Shown here: in pieces, positions 17,277 to 25,740 of the stretch
Layout of the letters: each line of letters begins with the position of its first letter
How positions within the stretch are numbered: position 1 is the stretch's first letter
Assembly (NCBI GenBank): GCA_964639245.1
Contig: CAZXCU010000006.1
Location: 124,001-188,000, forward strand
Reading direction: 5' to 3'
Origin: SB15 sp964639245
Lineage (GTDB): Bacteria; Chloroflexota; Anaerolineae; Aggregatilineales; J027
DNA length: 64,000 nt
The notes under the pieces: model-generated
The model's input: the letters and a program-made list of their open reading frames with translations, nothing else
Databases searched by the model: none
What the model was told of the DNA's origin: nothing
Position numbers and translations under genes: made by a program

Positions 17277-18428
17277 ATGATAGCACAGCGCGTTCAACCC
17301 TATGGCACGACGATTTTTACCGAAATGAATACTTTAGCCGCCCAGCATAGCGCCATTAATCTGGGGCAAGGTGCGCCGGATTTTGCCAGCCCGCCGCATG
17401 TCCTTGCTGCCGCAGAACGGGCGCTGCATACACCCCGTCATCAATATGCACCGGGCTGGGGCTATCCTGAACTCCACGAAGCGATTGCGACTCATGCTGA
17501 CCGCTTCTACCAGATGAAAATTAACCCCCAAAATGAAGTGCTGGTCACGATTGGGGCAACCGAAGGCATTTTTTCAACCATGATGGGTCTCATCAATCCG
17601 GGCGATGAGGTCATTGTATTTGAGCCATTTTATGACAGCTATATCCCCAGTATCACGATGGCTGGCGGAATCCCGCGTTACATTCCCCTGCACACGCCGG
17701 ACTGGACGTTTGATGCGGATGAACTCAAAAATTTATTTTCGGATAAAACCCGTGCCATTATGCTGAACACCCCGCACAACCCCACTGGCAAAATTTACAG
17801 CCGCGCCGAACTCGAACTGGTTGCGGAACTTTGCCAGAAACATGATGTCATCGCCATTATGGATGAAGTCTATGAGCATATTGTTTTTGACGACTGTGAG
17901 CAAGTGCGGATGGCAACGATTCCGGGCATGGAAAATCGGACGATCACGCTCAGCAGCTTGGGCAAAACTTTTACCGTGACGGGTTGGAAAATTGGCTGGG
18001 CGATGGGTAATTTTTCGCTGTTGAGTGGGATTTTTAAAGCCCGCCAGTTTATCAGTTTTTCGGTGGCTTCGGTTTTGCAGTGGGCGGCGGTGGAGATTTT
18101 GCAATCCCCGGACAGCTATTTTGCGGAACTTAAAACCACCTATCAGAAAAAACGGGATTATCTATACCACGCGCTGCAAGAAACTCCCTTAAAACCACTT
18201 TCCTCACAGGGAGGCTATTTTGTCATGGCGGATACTTCCGCCTTAAACCCCATCAATGACCGCCTTTTCGCGGAGGAACTGATTAAAAAGGTCGGGGTGG
18301 CGTGTATTCCCCCTTCCGCGTTTTACAGCGAAGCCCATCAACCTATGGCCCACCACCTCACCCGTTTTAGCATTTGCAAAAAAGATGATACATTACAAGC
18401 GGCAGTTGAACGCTTGAAAGGTTTATGA
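17277..18428 (+). CDS. Class I/II PLP-dependent aminotransferase
   Basis: A 383-aa fold-type I aminotransferase of the aspartate/kynurenine/methionine aminotransferase group. The substrate-carboxylate and cofactor motifs are present: GQGAPDF near the N-terminus, NTPHNPTGK, MDEVYEH, and SSLGKTFTVTGWKIGW with the Schiff-base Lys at about 230. It probably transaminates an aromatic or sulfur amino acid; the exact substrate cannot be read from sequence. I use the ATG at 17277; an in-frame TTG directly precedes it. Its stop overlaps the next ATG (ATGA), so it heads a coupled three-gene operon. Confidence 0.93.
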   Translation: MIAQRVQPYGTTIFTEMNTLAAQHSAINLGQGAPDFASPPHVLAAAERALHTPRHQYAPGWGYPELHEAIATHADRFYQMKINPQNEVLVTIGATEGIFSTMMGLINPGDEVIVFEPFYDSYIPSITMAGGIPRYIPLHTPDWTFDADELKNLFSDKTRAIMLNTPHNPTGKIYSRAELELVAELCQKHDVIAIMDEVYEHIVFDDCEQVRMATIPGMENRTITLSSLGKTFTVTGWKIGWAMGNFSLLSGIFKARQFISFSVASVLQWAAVEILQSPDSYFAELKTTYQKKRDYLYHALQETPLKPLSSQGGYFVMADTSALNPINDRLFAEELIKKVGVACIPPSAFYSEAHQPMAHHLTRFSICKKDDTLQAAVERLKGL

Positions 18429-19405
18429 TGAGTGTTTATTTAGATGATGAACTTCCAAAGAATGACAGTCCACAGGAAGATGATTTTTTTGGGAGTAGTG
18501 GACAAAAACCCAAAAATGAACTTCCGTATGTTCCACCAGACCCCTATTCACCTTTACCGCCTGCCCGCCCCAGCAAAAAAAGCGGCTGTTTTTTTCTGAC
18601 CCCGATAGGCTGTATTTTGGGGTTGTGCCTTTCGATGGTGGGGTGTTTCTGCATTTTACCGATTGGTCTCACCGTCGCCGGGGCCGGGGTTGCCGCGATT
18701 TTCTTCACCAACGAAGTTGAAAAATCTGGCACAGATACATTGGTGTTAGAAAATCCTGAAAATACGACGCTGGATTTGAGCAGCACAGGCGATTCCATCA
18801 ATCTGGGCGATTCCGCCAACATTGTTATTACAGGTGGGCCAAGTGATGCCATGCGCGTCGATTATCGGGTGCTGGCTTATGGCTTGCGGGAATCGGATGC
18901 ACAGGCGCTTTTAGATAATGTTACGGTGTCGCTGATACAGCAGGGCAACCGTGTCACTATTTCCGCCGATGATAACAACACCGGCGGTTTGGCATTTTAT
19001 AATGTCGAATTTACCTTGATTGTTCCCTATGAAATGGGCGAAATTTTAATCAATCCGTCCTCTGAATTGACGATTGAAAATGTCACCGCCCGTTTTGAAA
19101 TTGACGGCGGAATAAACAATGTTAATTTGACCAATGTAAGCGGCATATTTGATGTTGAAACTGATTTAGGCAATATCAACTTTTCAGGAGATTTTGCGTC
19201 CAATTCCAACAATACCTTTGTCACCACCTTGGGGGAAGTAAATTTGGTGTTGCAAGAACCCCTGAGTTTGACCTATACCGCCCAGACTAGCAGTGGAACA
19301 CTCAACTGTCCTGACGCTGGGTGTCGGGGTAGCTATGGGGATCGAACCTCTAGCTTGAGTGTGGTCACCACTTCTGGCGACATTACCATTCGCACCAGCC
19401 GATGA
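18425..19405 (+). CDS. Membrane-anchored DUF4097-like beta-helical protein
   Basis: A 326-aa protein. The N-terminal acidic/proline-rich cytoplasmic region (1-50) is followed by a hydrophobic region (about 54-95) with five Cys (55, 63, 68, 74, 76), forming one or two membrane segments. The external domain (about 105-326) has short alternating Ser/Asn/Thr-rich beta-strands (for example LTNVSGIFDVETDLGNINFSG and VVTTSGDITIRTS) typical of DUF4097-type adhesin-like beta-helices. Its start overlaps the aminotransferase stop and its stop overlaps the next start, both by 4 bp, so translation of the trio is coupled. Why these functions are linked is unclear. Confidence 0.75.
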   Translation: MMSVYLDDELPKNDSPQEDDFFGSSGQKPKNELPYVPPDPYSPLPPARPSKKSGCFFLTPIGCILGLCLSMVGCFCILPIGLTVAGAGVAAIFFTNEVEKSGTDTLVLENPENTTLDLSSTGDSINLGDSANIVITGGPSDAMRVDYRVLAYGLRESDAQALLDNVTVSLIQQGNRVTISADDNNTGGLAFYNVEFTLIVPYEMGEILINPSSELTIENVTARFEIDGGINNVNLTNVSGIFDVETDLGNINFSGDFASNSNNTFVTTLGEVNLVLQEPLSLTYTAQTSSGTLNCPDAGCRGSYGDRTSSLSVVTTSGDITIRTSR

Positions 19406-20604
19406 TCTTCGATTTTTTAGACGTTAGCTTTGCACAAACGAAATATCTTGTGGCGGGGGAAGTCCTTTTTTATGAGGGCGACCCGCCGCACCTGCTGTAC
19501 TGGTTAAAATCTGGCAGATGTCAGATGAATTTTGGCAAGGAATCACAGGGGGAAATTTTACCGGACAGCCTCATAGATCCGGTGGCTACCTTAGGAGGAT
19601 TGCCCCATACGGTTAAAGTTACGGCGACTCACCCCTGCGAAATTCTCTGCTGGTCGCTGGATAGCCTCTGCCAGTCAGCCGAATTTAACACCGCCGCACG
19701 TCATTATCTGGCAACCCACCTTCAACATACCACCCAACGTCTGGCTCAACTTTCTGCCCCGATTCATTACGCTCCGCACAGCGCGGAACTGATTCCCGGC
19801 CCATTTTTGTTTGACGACACGCAGATGATTTTTGTGTTTTGTGAGGCTGACCCCGCCCCGCTTGAGAATTGTTTGCCACAAGGACTACGGCTTTTGCAGC
19901 GTCCTGCCAAAAAACGCGCTCCCCTGCTCATTGCGCTTGCCGATTTTCCAAAGGCTTATTCGCAACATACCCCATCTGCCTATTTTTCCTATGCAGAAAC
20001 CACCTATTTTATCCCGGTGCGGCATGGCACAAGTTTTGGATTTTATGTTCCATCTATTTATCCCTCTACCTATGAACCGATTTTGTTAGGGCGAGAAATT
20101 TACGGCTTCCCCAAACGTTTGGGCGAAACTGTCTTTGGCGAAAATTCCGTTGCGCTCAGCGTGGATGGAGAAAATTATCTTAATTTACGATGGGGTGGCG
20201 CAGAAAGTGAAACTGAAAGCCGCCTTGTGCGAGCATTGGTCGAATGGTTGGGAGTGGAAGGTCGCTTGGCCGCCGTTGCTTTTCAAGCGGGCGAAGTGCT
20301 GCGGAAAGCCAGCCGTTTACCGGGCTATCGGCGGGTGAATGTATTCAATCATAAACGCATTTTAGCGGCGGATAGTCCCCATGATTCCCCAAGTTATGCC
20401 GTTAATCAACTCACACATGCGGCCTTCGGGGTGCTGCGCTGGTATTATATTAACAGGTTGACTACCCCTGAACTTTCTATATCCGGTGGTGTATTTGCCA
20501 AAGCCAACCTGACTTTGAGAGAAGCATACCGCACGAAATTGGACATGCGATTGAGTCTTGCCCGGGTTGTGCAGGATTATCTTGTTGGACAAAACCACGG
20601 CTAA
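19402..20604 (+). CDS. Cyclic-nucleotide-binding-like domain fused to acetoacetate decarboxylase domain
   Basis: A 400-aa fusion. Residues about 10-110 resemble a CRP/cNMP-binding beta-roll (VAGEVLFYEGDPPHLLYWLKSGRCQ), but the phosphate-binding Arg cassette is not evident. Residues about 130-395 form an acetoacetate decarboxylase fold: EPILLGREIYGFPKRLGE contains the Schiff-base Lys (Lys238), and Glu199 (YAETTYF) matches the conserved active-site Glu region. The reaction would be decarboxylation, or aldol-type chemistry as in ADC-like enzymes, of a beta-keto acid, possibly gated by the N-terminal domain; that is an inference. It is the last gene of the operon with the aminotransferase and the DUF4097-like gene. 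Confidence 0.83.
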   Translation: MIFDFLDVSFAQTKYLVAGEVLFYEGDPPHLLYWLKSGRCQMNFGKESQGEILPDSLIDPVATLGGLPHTVKVTATHPCEILCWSLDSLCQSAEFNTAARHYLATHLQHTTQRLAQLSAPIHYAPHSAELIPGPFLFDDTQMIFVFCEADPAPLENCLPQGLRLLQRPAKKRAPLLIALADFPKAYSQHTPSAYFSYAETTYFIPVRHGTSFGFYVPSIYPSTYEPILLGREIYGFPKRLGETVFGENSVALSVDGENYLNLRWGGAESETESRLVRALVEWLGVEGRLAAVAFQAGEVLRKASRLPGYRRVNVFNHKRILAADSPHDSPSYAVNQLTHAAFGVLRWYYINRLTTPELSISGGVFAKANLTLREAYRTKLDMRLSLARVVQDYLVGQNHG

Positions 20605-20720
20605 ACAACAAAATCAGGTTCTCCATTTTCAAAACCTACCTTTTGAAAACAATCAATGAAAATGCCATCAGCGGAATTGAGACTGAAATTGCGTTGGGTA
20701 GCTACGGTAGGCGGTTCTCC

Positions 20721-20729
20721 TGCTATAAT
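20721..20729 (+). promoter_or_regulatory. Extended -10 promoter of the pseudouridine synthase gene
   Basis: TGC followed by a perfect TATAAT (20724-20729), 30 bp before the ATG at 20759. There is no good -35 at 17 bp, which fits an extended -10 promoter. It starts the four-gene run up to rsmG. Confidence 0.6.
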
Positions 20730-20758
20730 GACGATACAAGAGTAGTAATAGAGATAGC

Positions 20759-21523
20759 ATGGAAGAACGCTTACAAAAATTGATTGCCCGTGCAGGCATT
20801 GCTTCACGCCGGGCAGCCGAAGAATTGATTGAAAATGGACTGGTCACAGTCAACGGCAAACGCGCCAATCTAGGGGACAAAGCCGACCCTCAAAAAGATG
20901 ATATTCGGGTGCAGGGCAGCCGACTCAAACTCAATGAAAAACTCCGCTATATTGTCCTCTACAAAAAACGCGGTGTTGTGAGCAGTACCGTTTCGCAAGG
21001 AGATCGAAAAACCGTGGTCGAGGTCGTTCATGCAGAAGAACGCTTGTATCCGGTGGGACGCTTGGATATTGACAGCGAAGGCTTGGTATTGCTAACCAAT
21101 GATGGTGATTTGACCAATCGCATCACCCATCCCAGATATGGCCTCGAAAAAACCTACAAAGTGCTGGTTCTGGGTAAACCCTCGTGGGAGACATTGGAAA
21201 AATGGCGTAACGGGGTGATATTGGATAGTGAACGGACAGCCCCCGCAAAAATTCGCGTTTTAGAGGAACTGCCCAATCGGTCAACATGGCTGCGGGTGGT
21301 GATGCACGAAGGCAAAAAACGGCAAATTCGCTTGATTGCGGAGCAGTTAGGGCATCCGGTTGAACGCCTCATCCGCACGCACATCGGGCCAATTGATTTA
21401 GGTGACTTAAAACCGGGGCAGTACCGCGAATTGACACGCGGTGAAGTCGACTCCCTCAAGACCGCGATTCGTCCTGCTCCACCCAAAAAATATAAAAAAC
21501 CATCCGAACCAAAGGGGGAATAA
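20759..21523 (+). CDS. rluB: rRNA pseudouridine synthase, RsuA/RluB family
   Basis: A 254-aa enzyme. The N-terminal S4 RNA-binding domain (about 3-50: RLQKLIARAGIASRRAAEELI, VTVNGKRA) precedes the catalytic domain. The catalytic Asp103 lies in GRLDIDSEGLVLLTNDGDL, and the EGKKRQIRLIAEQLGHPVERLIRTHIGPI segment is typical of the family. It converts a uridine in rRNA to pseudouridine, probably in 23S rRNA helix 89 if truly RluB; RsuA-type specificity for 16S rRNA cannot be excluded. It is first in a tight run with the LLM oxidoreductase gene (3-nt gap). Confidence 0.93.
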   Translation: MEERLQKLIARAGIASRRAAEELIENGLVTVNGKRANLGDKADPQKDDIRVQGSRLKLNEKLRYIVLYKKRGVVSSTVSQGDRKTVVEVVHAEERLYPVGRLDIDSEGLVLLTNDGDLTNRITHPRYGLEKTYKVLVLGKPSWETLEKWRNGVILDSERTAPAKIRVLEELPNRSTWLRVVMHEGKKRQIRLIAEQLGHPVERLIRTHIGPIDLGDLKPGQYRELTRGEVDSLKTAIRPAPPKKYKKPSEPKGE

Positions 21524-21526
21524 AAA

Positions 21527-22552
21527 ATGCGCTTAGGGTTATTGGTTGGCTATTCGGGCAACAAATTGGAAATTCCCATTGACTTGATTCAAGAGGCAGA
21601 TCAGTTAGGCTATTATGCAGTTTGGACTGCCGAAGCCTATGGGTCGGATGCCGTGACTCCCCTAGCATGGATGGGCGCACTTACCCAACAGATTCGGCTT
21701 GGTACCGCCATCATGCAAATGCCCGCCCGTACCCCTGCCATGACCGCCATGACCGCCATGACCCTTGACCAGCTTTCGGGTAGACGATTTTTGTTGGGGT
21801 TGGGGTTGTCCGGCCCGCAGGTGGTGGAGGGATGGCATGGACAACCTTACGGCAAACCAATCGCCAAAACCCGTGAATATGTGAGCATCATTCGCAAAAT
21901 CTTGGAACGCAAAGAACCCGTGGTTCATGATGGTAGCTATTATCAGATTCCCTACCAAGGGGAAGATGCAACAGGTTTAGGCAAGCCCCTCAAAAGTATT
22001 TTGCATGGACGGGCAAACCTGCCTATTTATCTGGCAGCGATTGGGCCAAAGAACGTGGAATTGGCGGCGGAAGTTGCCGATGGCTTGCTGCCATTTTTCT
22101 TTTCGCCGCGCAGTTATGAGGCGGTTTTCGCTGAACCGATTGAAGCCGGTTTGCAAAAAGCGGGCAAAACCATCGCCCATTTTGATATTGCGCCGAGTGT
22201 GCAAGTTATTCTGGAAGATGACCTTGAAATCTGTTTTAACATGGTGCGCCCCACCATTGCCCTGTATGTGGGGGGGATGGGCGCAAAGGGCAAAAATTTC
22301 TATCATGACATGATGACCCGTTCGGGCTATGCCCAAGAAGCGGATACCATTCAAGAATTGTATCTGGCGGGCAAAAAAGCGGAAGCAGTCAGTGCTGTAC
22401 CGGATGCGTTTATTGATGAAATTACCCTGTGTGGTACAAAAGAGCGCATCAAAGACCGTCTTGCTATGTGGCAGGAAATCCCGATTACCACGCTGAATGT
22501 GGGGGTCAATAATATCGAAGCCCTCCGTTTGATGGCGGAATTGGTTCTCTAG
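21527..22552 (+). CDS. LLM-class F420-dependent oxidoreductase
   Basis: A 341-aa luciferase-like monooxygenase-family TIM barrel of the F420-dependent subgroup. Visible hallmarks are GYYAVWTAEAYGSDAVTPLAW, RLGTAIMQMPARTPAMTAMTAMTLDQLSGRRFLLGLGLSGPQVVEGWHG (the cofactor-binding region), and LPIYLAAIGPKNVELAAEVADGLLP. Such enzymes transfer hydride to or from coenzyme F420 (some use FMN). The substrate is unknown. It follows the pseudouridine synthase gene by 3 nt and precedes the hydrolase gene by 4 nt, so it is in the same transcript. Confidence 0.92.
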   Translation: MRLGLLVGYSGNKLEIPIDLIQEADQLGYYAVWTAEAYGSDAVTPLAWMGALTQQIRLGTAIMQMPARTPAMTAMTAMTLDQLSGRRFLLGLGLSGPQVVEGWHGQPYGKPIAKTREYVSIIRKILERKEPVVHDGSYYQIPYQGEDATGLGKPLKSILHGRANLPIYLAAIGPKNVELAAEVADGLLPFFFSPRSYEAVFAEPIEAGLQKAGKTIAHFDIAPSVQVILEDDLEICFNMVRPTIALYVGGMGAKGKNFYHDMMTRSGYAQEADTIQELYLAGKKAEAVSAVPDAFIDEITLCGTKERIKDRLAMWQEIPITTLNVGVNNIEALRLMAELVL

Positions 22553-22556
22553 GCGT

Positions 22557-23465
22557 ATGGTCAAGCGGTTTCGGCGGGCAGTCATTTTCACGCTGATACT
22601 CGCCATTTTTTTAATTCTGGTGATTTTTCCGGTGGGATTTGCCTATTTTTACATTGATGGACTGGTCAATGCGCCCTGTGGCAATCGGGCGGAACCGATG
22701 AGCAGTCGCCTGTCGCATCCCGAAGGGTTACAGGCCTTGACTTTTTCGCCGGAGAATGGCCTAACCCTTGATGCGTGGTATGCGCCGGGAACCAATGGCG
22801 CGGGGATTGTGATTTTGCCGGGAGCCTATGGCGGGGCAGATACCATGTACCAAGAAATGGAATTTTTGCACGAAGCGGGCTACAGTGTGATGACCTACGA
22901 CACCCGTTCCTGTGCCAATCCGCCACGGCAAACCTCGTTGGGATACACCGAAATCAAGGATTTGAAAGCTGCGATTGACATTTTTAGCCAGTACCCTGAA
23001 GTAGAAAAAATAGGGGTACTGGGCTATTCGATGGGGGGTGCAACGGTCATCATGACCGCCGCCGAAGATGAACGGATTCTGGCGGTGGTCGCTAGCGGCA
23101 ATTATGCGGATTTAGCGGAGGAAGTTCGCCGCGAAAATGATGGCATCAAACGGGCTTGGTGGGAACGGTATGCACGCGGTTGGATTATTCGGATGTATGC
23201 TTGGCAAACAGGAGTTGAAATGGAACAAGCCAGTCCCATCAGTGTTATCGGGGAAATTAGCCCGCGTGCCGTTTACCTGATTCACGGGACAGAAGAACTG
23301 GCAAGTTCTTACGGCGACCAGCAGTTTGCCGCCGCCCATGACCCCAAACAATTCTGGTTAGTCGAGGGGGCGAGGCATGGACAGTATGCCGCAATAGATT
23401 TTGAAAAATACAGCACGAGTATTATCGAATTTTTTAATACCTATCTCATCCAGCAAAGCCAATGA
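22557..23465 (+). CDS. Membrane-anchored alpha/beta hydrolase
   Basis: A 302-aa serine hydrolase with an N-terminal transmembrane helix (about 8-31) and an external alpha/beta-hydrolase domain. The nucleophile elbow is GYSMGG (Ser158), the oxyanion region is LPGAYGG, and the catalytic His is likely in GARHGQY near the C-terminus. The substrate is unknown. It is a paralogue in plan of the hydrolase at 26433-27323. The ATG start follows the LLM gene by 4 nt, and its stop overlaps the rsmG start (ATGA). Confidence 0.88.
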   Translation: MVKRFRRAVIFTLILAIFLILVIFPVGFAYFYIDGLVNAPCGNRAEPMSSRLSHPEGLQALTFSPENGLTLDAWYAPGTNGAGIVILPGAYGGADTMYQEMEFLHEAGYSVMTYDTRSCANPPRQTSLGYTEIKDLKAAIDIFSQYPEVEKIGVLGYSMGGATVIMTAAEDERILAVVASGNYADLAEEVRRENDGIKRAWWERYARGWIIRMYAWQTGVEMEQASPISVIGEISPRAVYLIHGTEELASSYGDQQFAAAHDPKQFWLVEGARHGQYAAIDFEKYSTSIIEFFNTYLIQQSQ

Positions 23466-24187
23466 CCTTACCTGATCTTGCCCGCACCCATTTTCAGCTT
23501 GAAATTTCCGATTCCCAAGCAATCGCTTTTGAGTCGTATGCCGCGTTGATTACCGAATGGAATGAACGCATCAACCTGACCAACATTACCGATGCAGAGG
23601 GGATCCGGGTGAAACATTTTTTGGATGCCCTTTCGGTGTTGACCCTGAAAAATTTGCCCGAACAAGCGGCGGTGATTGATGTGGGAACCGGGGCGGGTGT
23701 GCCGGGTGTCCCGCTTAAAATTATGCGCCCTAACTGGCACATGACCTTGATGGATGCAACCCGCAAAAAAGTAGATTTTTTGAATCTGGTCATCGAAAAT
23801 CTAAAACTTCACCCGCTACAGGCTATCCAAGCGCGAGCAGAGGAAATCGGACAAAATCCGCTGCATCGTGAAAATTACGATGTGGTGATTGCCCGCAGTG
23901 TGGCGCGGATGCCGACCCTTGCCGAATATCTGCTGCCCCTGTGCAAAATCGGGGGGGTGTGTATTGCCATGAAGGGTGAAACGGTTTATGCCGAATTAGA
24001 AGATGCCCGCTTTGCTTTGCAAACTTTGGGTGGGGAACTCGAAAGTGTGTCTGAAATCCGCCTGCCGAACGTGGAACATACCCATTATCTGGCGTGTATC
24101 CGCAAAACCAAACGCACCCCCAAAAAATATCCCCGCCGCACCGGACTTCCGACCAAAATGCCCTTAACCGATGAAAGTGCGCTGTAA
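23462..24187 (+). CDS. rsmG: 16S rRNA (guanine527-N7)-methyltransferase
   Basis: RsmG (GidB), 241 aa, uses SAM to methylate N7 of G527 in 16S rRNA. The SAM motif is VIDVGTGAGVPGVPLKI (about 71-87), the substrate-side signature is WNERINLTNITDAEGIRVKHFLDAL, and YDVVIARSVARMPTLAEYLLPL is also typical. The basic C-terminal tail fits rRNA binding. It is the last gene of the run that starts with another rRNA-modifying enzyme. Confidence 0.97.
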   Translation: MTLPDLARTHFQLEISDSQAIAFESYAALITEWNERINLTNITDAEGIRVKHFLDALSVLTLKNLPEQAAVIDVGTGAGVPGVPLKIMRPNWHMTLMDATRKKVDFLNLVIENLKLHPLQAIQARAEEIGQNPLHRENYDVVIARSVARMPTLAEYLLPLCKIGGVCIAMKGETVYAELEDARFALQTLGGELESVSEIRLPNVEHTHYLACIRKTKRTPKKYPRRTGLPTKMPLTDESAL

Positions 24188-24255
24188 GAGACTGTCGGAA
24201 TATGATCTAACGAGGGCTGGAATCGGGGCATGTCCGCCTATTTTGGGAACAAAGT

Positions 24256-24265
24256 CGCCCCTACA
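24256..24265 (+). repeat. Short dispersed motif CGCCCCTACA (remnant)
   Basis: A CGCCCCTACA tail in the 103-bp gap after rsmG. It matches the tail of the palindromic repeats at 32880-32906 and 36498-36522. The expected palindrome upstream is degenerate here, so this is probably a decayed copy. Confidence 0.35.
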
Positions 24266-24290
24266 GGCAAAAATTCGGGATTTCATGGGT

Positions 24291-24545
24291 TTATAATTGT
24301 CCGGCATCTTGCAAGGCTTTTTTTGCGCCGGGGGTCATGCGTGGGTCGCCGGGTTCGGGATGCAACGCATTGATAATCCGCCGTCCTTGATTGGCGGGAA
24401 ACACTGTGATGCTAAACTGCCGCGCTCCGTCTGGGGTGACGGTGGGGTTAATTTCAATATAAAACAAACTGCCTTTGTAAGCCTGCAAAAATGACCTTAC
24501 TTCGTCAATCGTCCCCACAAAATTCATATTGCCTGCGTCGGTCAT
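24291..24545 (-). CDS. Hypothetical protein (84 aa)
   Basis: An 84-aa protein of unknown function. It starts ATG with GGGTAGGG 6-13 nt upstream, so translation is plausible. The N-terminal half looks like a small alpha/beta domain (TIDEVRSFLQAYKGSLFYIEINPTV); the C-terminal half ends in a conserved-looking PGDPRMTPGAKKALQDAG segment. There is no signal peptide, membrane segment or Cys motif. It is divergent from the cyclase gene, with which it shares a short promoter region. Confidence 0.65.
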   Translation of the reverse strand: MTDAGNMNFVGTIDEVRSFLQAYKGSLFYIEINPTVTPDGARQFSITVFPANQGRRIINALHPEPGDPRMTPGAKKALQDAGQL

Positions 24546-24645
24546 GATACCCTACCCTTTTTTGTTTGATTATGCCCCAGATTGAAAAAGTTAGCGATTA
24601 CTCGTGGGATGGTTTATGATGTTCAGCAAAAACAGGCTGAGTGCC

Positions 24646-25707
24646 ATGTCAGAAAAAAATCCTCACATTTTAGTCATTGATGACGACTGGATGAACCGAG
24701 AAGTCATTGAGGCGCATTTGCAAATTGAAAATTATCAGGTCAGCACCGCTACTAATGGGCAAGAAGGCTTGGATTTTGCATTTACTAACCCGATAGATTT
24801 GGTGATTCTGGATGCCCTGCTGCCGGATAGGAGTGGGTTTGAGGTGTGCGCCCGACTCAAAAGCCATGAAGCCACTCAGTTTGTGCCGGTCATCATGGTG
24901 ACAGCCTTAGAATCGGACGAGGATAAACTCAAGGCAGTGGAAGCGGGCGCGGATGATTTTATTACCAAGCCGTTTAGCTTTATTTTGCTGATTACACGGG
25001 TCAAAACGCTCATTCGGATGAAAAACCTGCATGATGATTTACATGAAAGTAACAACCTCATCCGACGAATTTTAAATCGGTATGTGGATGAAGATATTAC
25101 CGAAGTGATTCTGGTTGACCCGGAACGCCATCTCAAATTAGGGGGGGAAGCCCGCGAAATTACTATTTTGTTTGCGGACATTGGCGGTTTTACGGCGTTT
25201 GCCGAACAACATACCGCGCAGGATGTGGTTACAGCCCTCAATCGAATTTTTACCGAATTAACGGCGCTGGTTTTTAAACATCACGGCACATTCGACAAAT
25301 ACATTGGCGATGAAATTATGGCATTTTTTGGCGCACCCGTCGCTACCGGGCATGATACACTCAATGCAGTTCGTACCGCATGGGATATGCAAGCGGAATT
25401 TGTGAAATTACGGCAAACAATGGACTTGCCAGAACTAACGCTGAAAATTGGCATCCATCGCGGCGAAGGGGTGGTAGGAAACGTAGGGTCAGAACGGGTG
25501 ATGAATTATACGGTGATTGGCGACGTCGTGAATACCGCTCACCGATTACAAGAAGTTGCCAATGGCGGACAAATTTTGATGAGTGAGGCAGTTTATCAAA
25601 TCGTAAGCGCTTCTATTCAAGCCACGCCGCTTCCTCCGCGTTTGCTGCCCGGCAAACGTGACCCGATGGTGACATATCAACTTACAAACGTAGGTCAAGC
25701 GTCCTAG
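24646..25707 (+). CDS. Response regulator with class III adenylyl/guanylyl cyclase output
   Basis: A 353-aa protein. The receiver domain (about 6-122) has Asp12-14, phospho-acceptor Asp56 (VILDALLPDRSG), Thr (VTALES) and Lys (ITKPFSF). A short helical linker leads to a class III nucleotide cyclase domain (about 165-340). The metal-binding Asp178 (FADIGGFTAF) and Asp222 (YIGDEIMAFFG) are present, as is the transition-state Asn/Arg segment GDVVNTAHRLQE, so the domain should be active. It would make cAMP (or cGMP) when phosphorylated; an HK partner is not adjacent. The start is uncertain: the open frame extends to a GTG at 24604, but the ATG at 24646 immediately precedes the conserved receiver. 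Confidence 0.93.
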   Translation: MSEKNPHILVIDDDWMNREVIEAHLQIENYQVSTATNGQEGLDFAFTNPIDLVILDALLPDRSGFEVCARLKSHEATQFVPVIMVTALESDEDKLKAVEAGADDFITKPFSFILLITRVKTLIRMKNLHDDLHESNNLIRRILNRYVDEDITEVILVDPERHLKLGGEAREITILFADIGGFTAFAEQHTAQDVVTALNRIFTELTALVFKHHGTFDKYIGDEIMAFFGAPVATGHDTLNAVRTAWDMQAEFVKLRQTMDLPELTLKIGIHRGEGVVGNVGSERVMNYTVIGDVVNTAHRLQEVANGGQILMSEAVYQIVSASIQATPLPPRLLPGKRDPMVTYQLTNVGQAS

Positions 25708-25740
25708 CGCAAAAGCCGCTTTTCCGTCTACCATCTGGCT

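Noticed and set aside
20626..20649. Perfect TTTTCAAAA/TTTTGAAAA inverted repeat after the ADC fusion gene
   Set aside because: The stem has a single GC pair and no T-run beyond it, so it is too weak to call a terminator. It may still be a protein-binding palindrome.
21737..21763. Three tandem copies of GCCATGACC in the LLM gene
   Set aside because: They encode the MTAMTAMT segment, which corresponds to a conserved stretch of the family, so this is not a mobile or unstable repeat.
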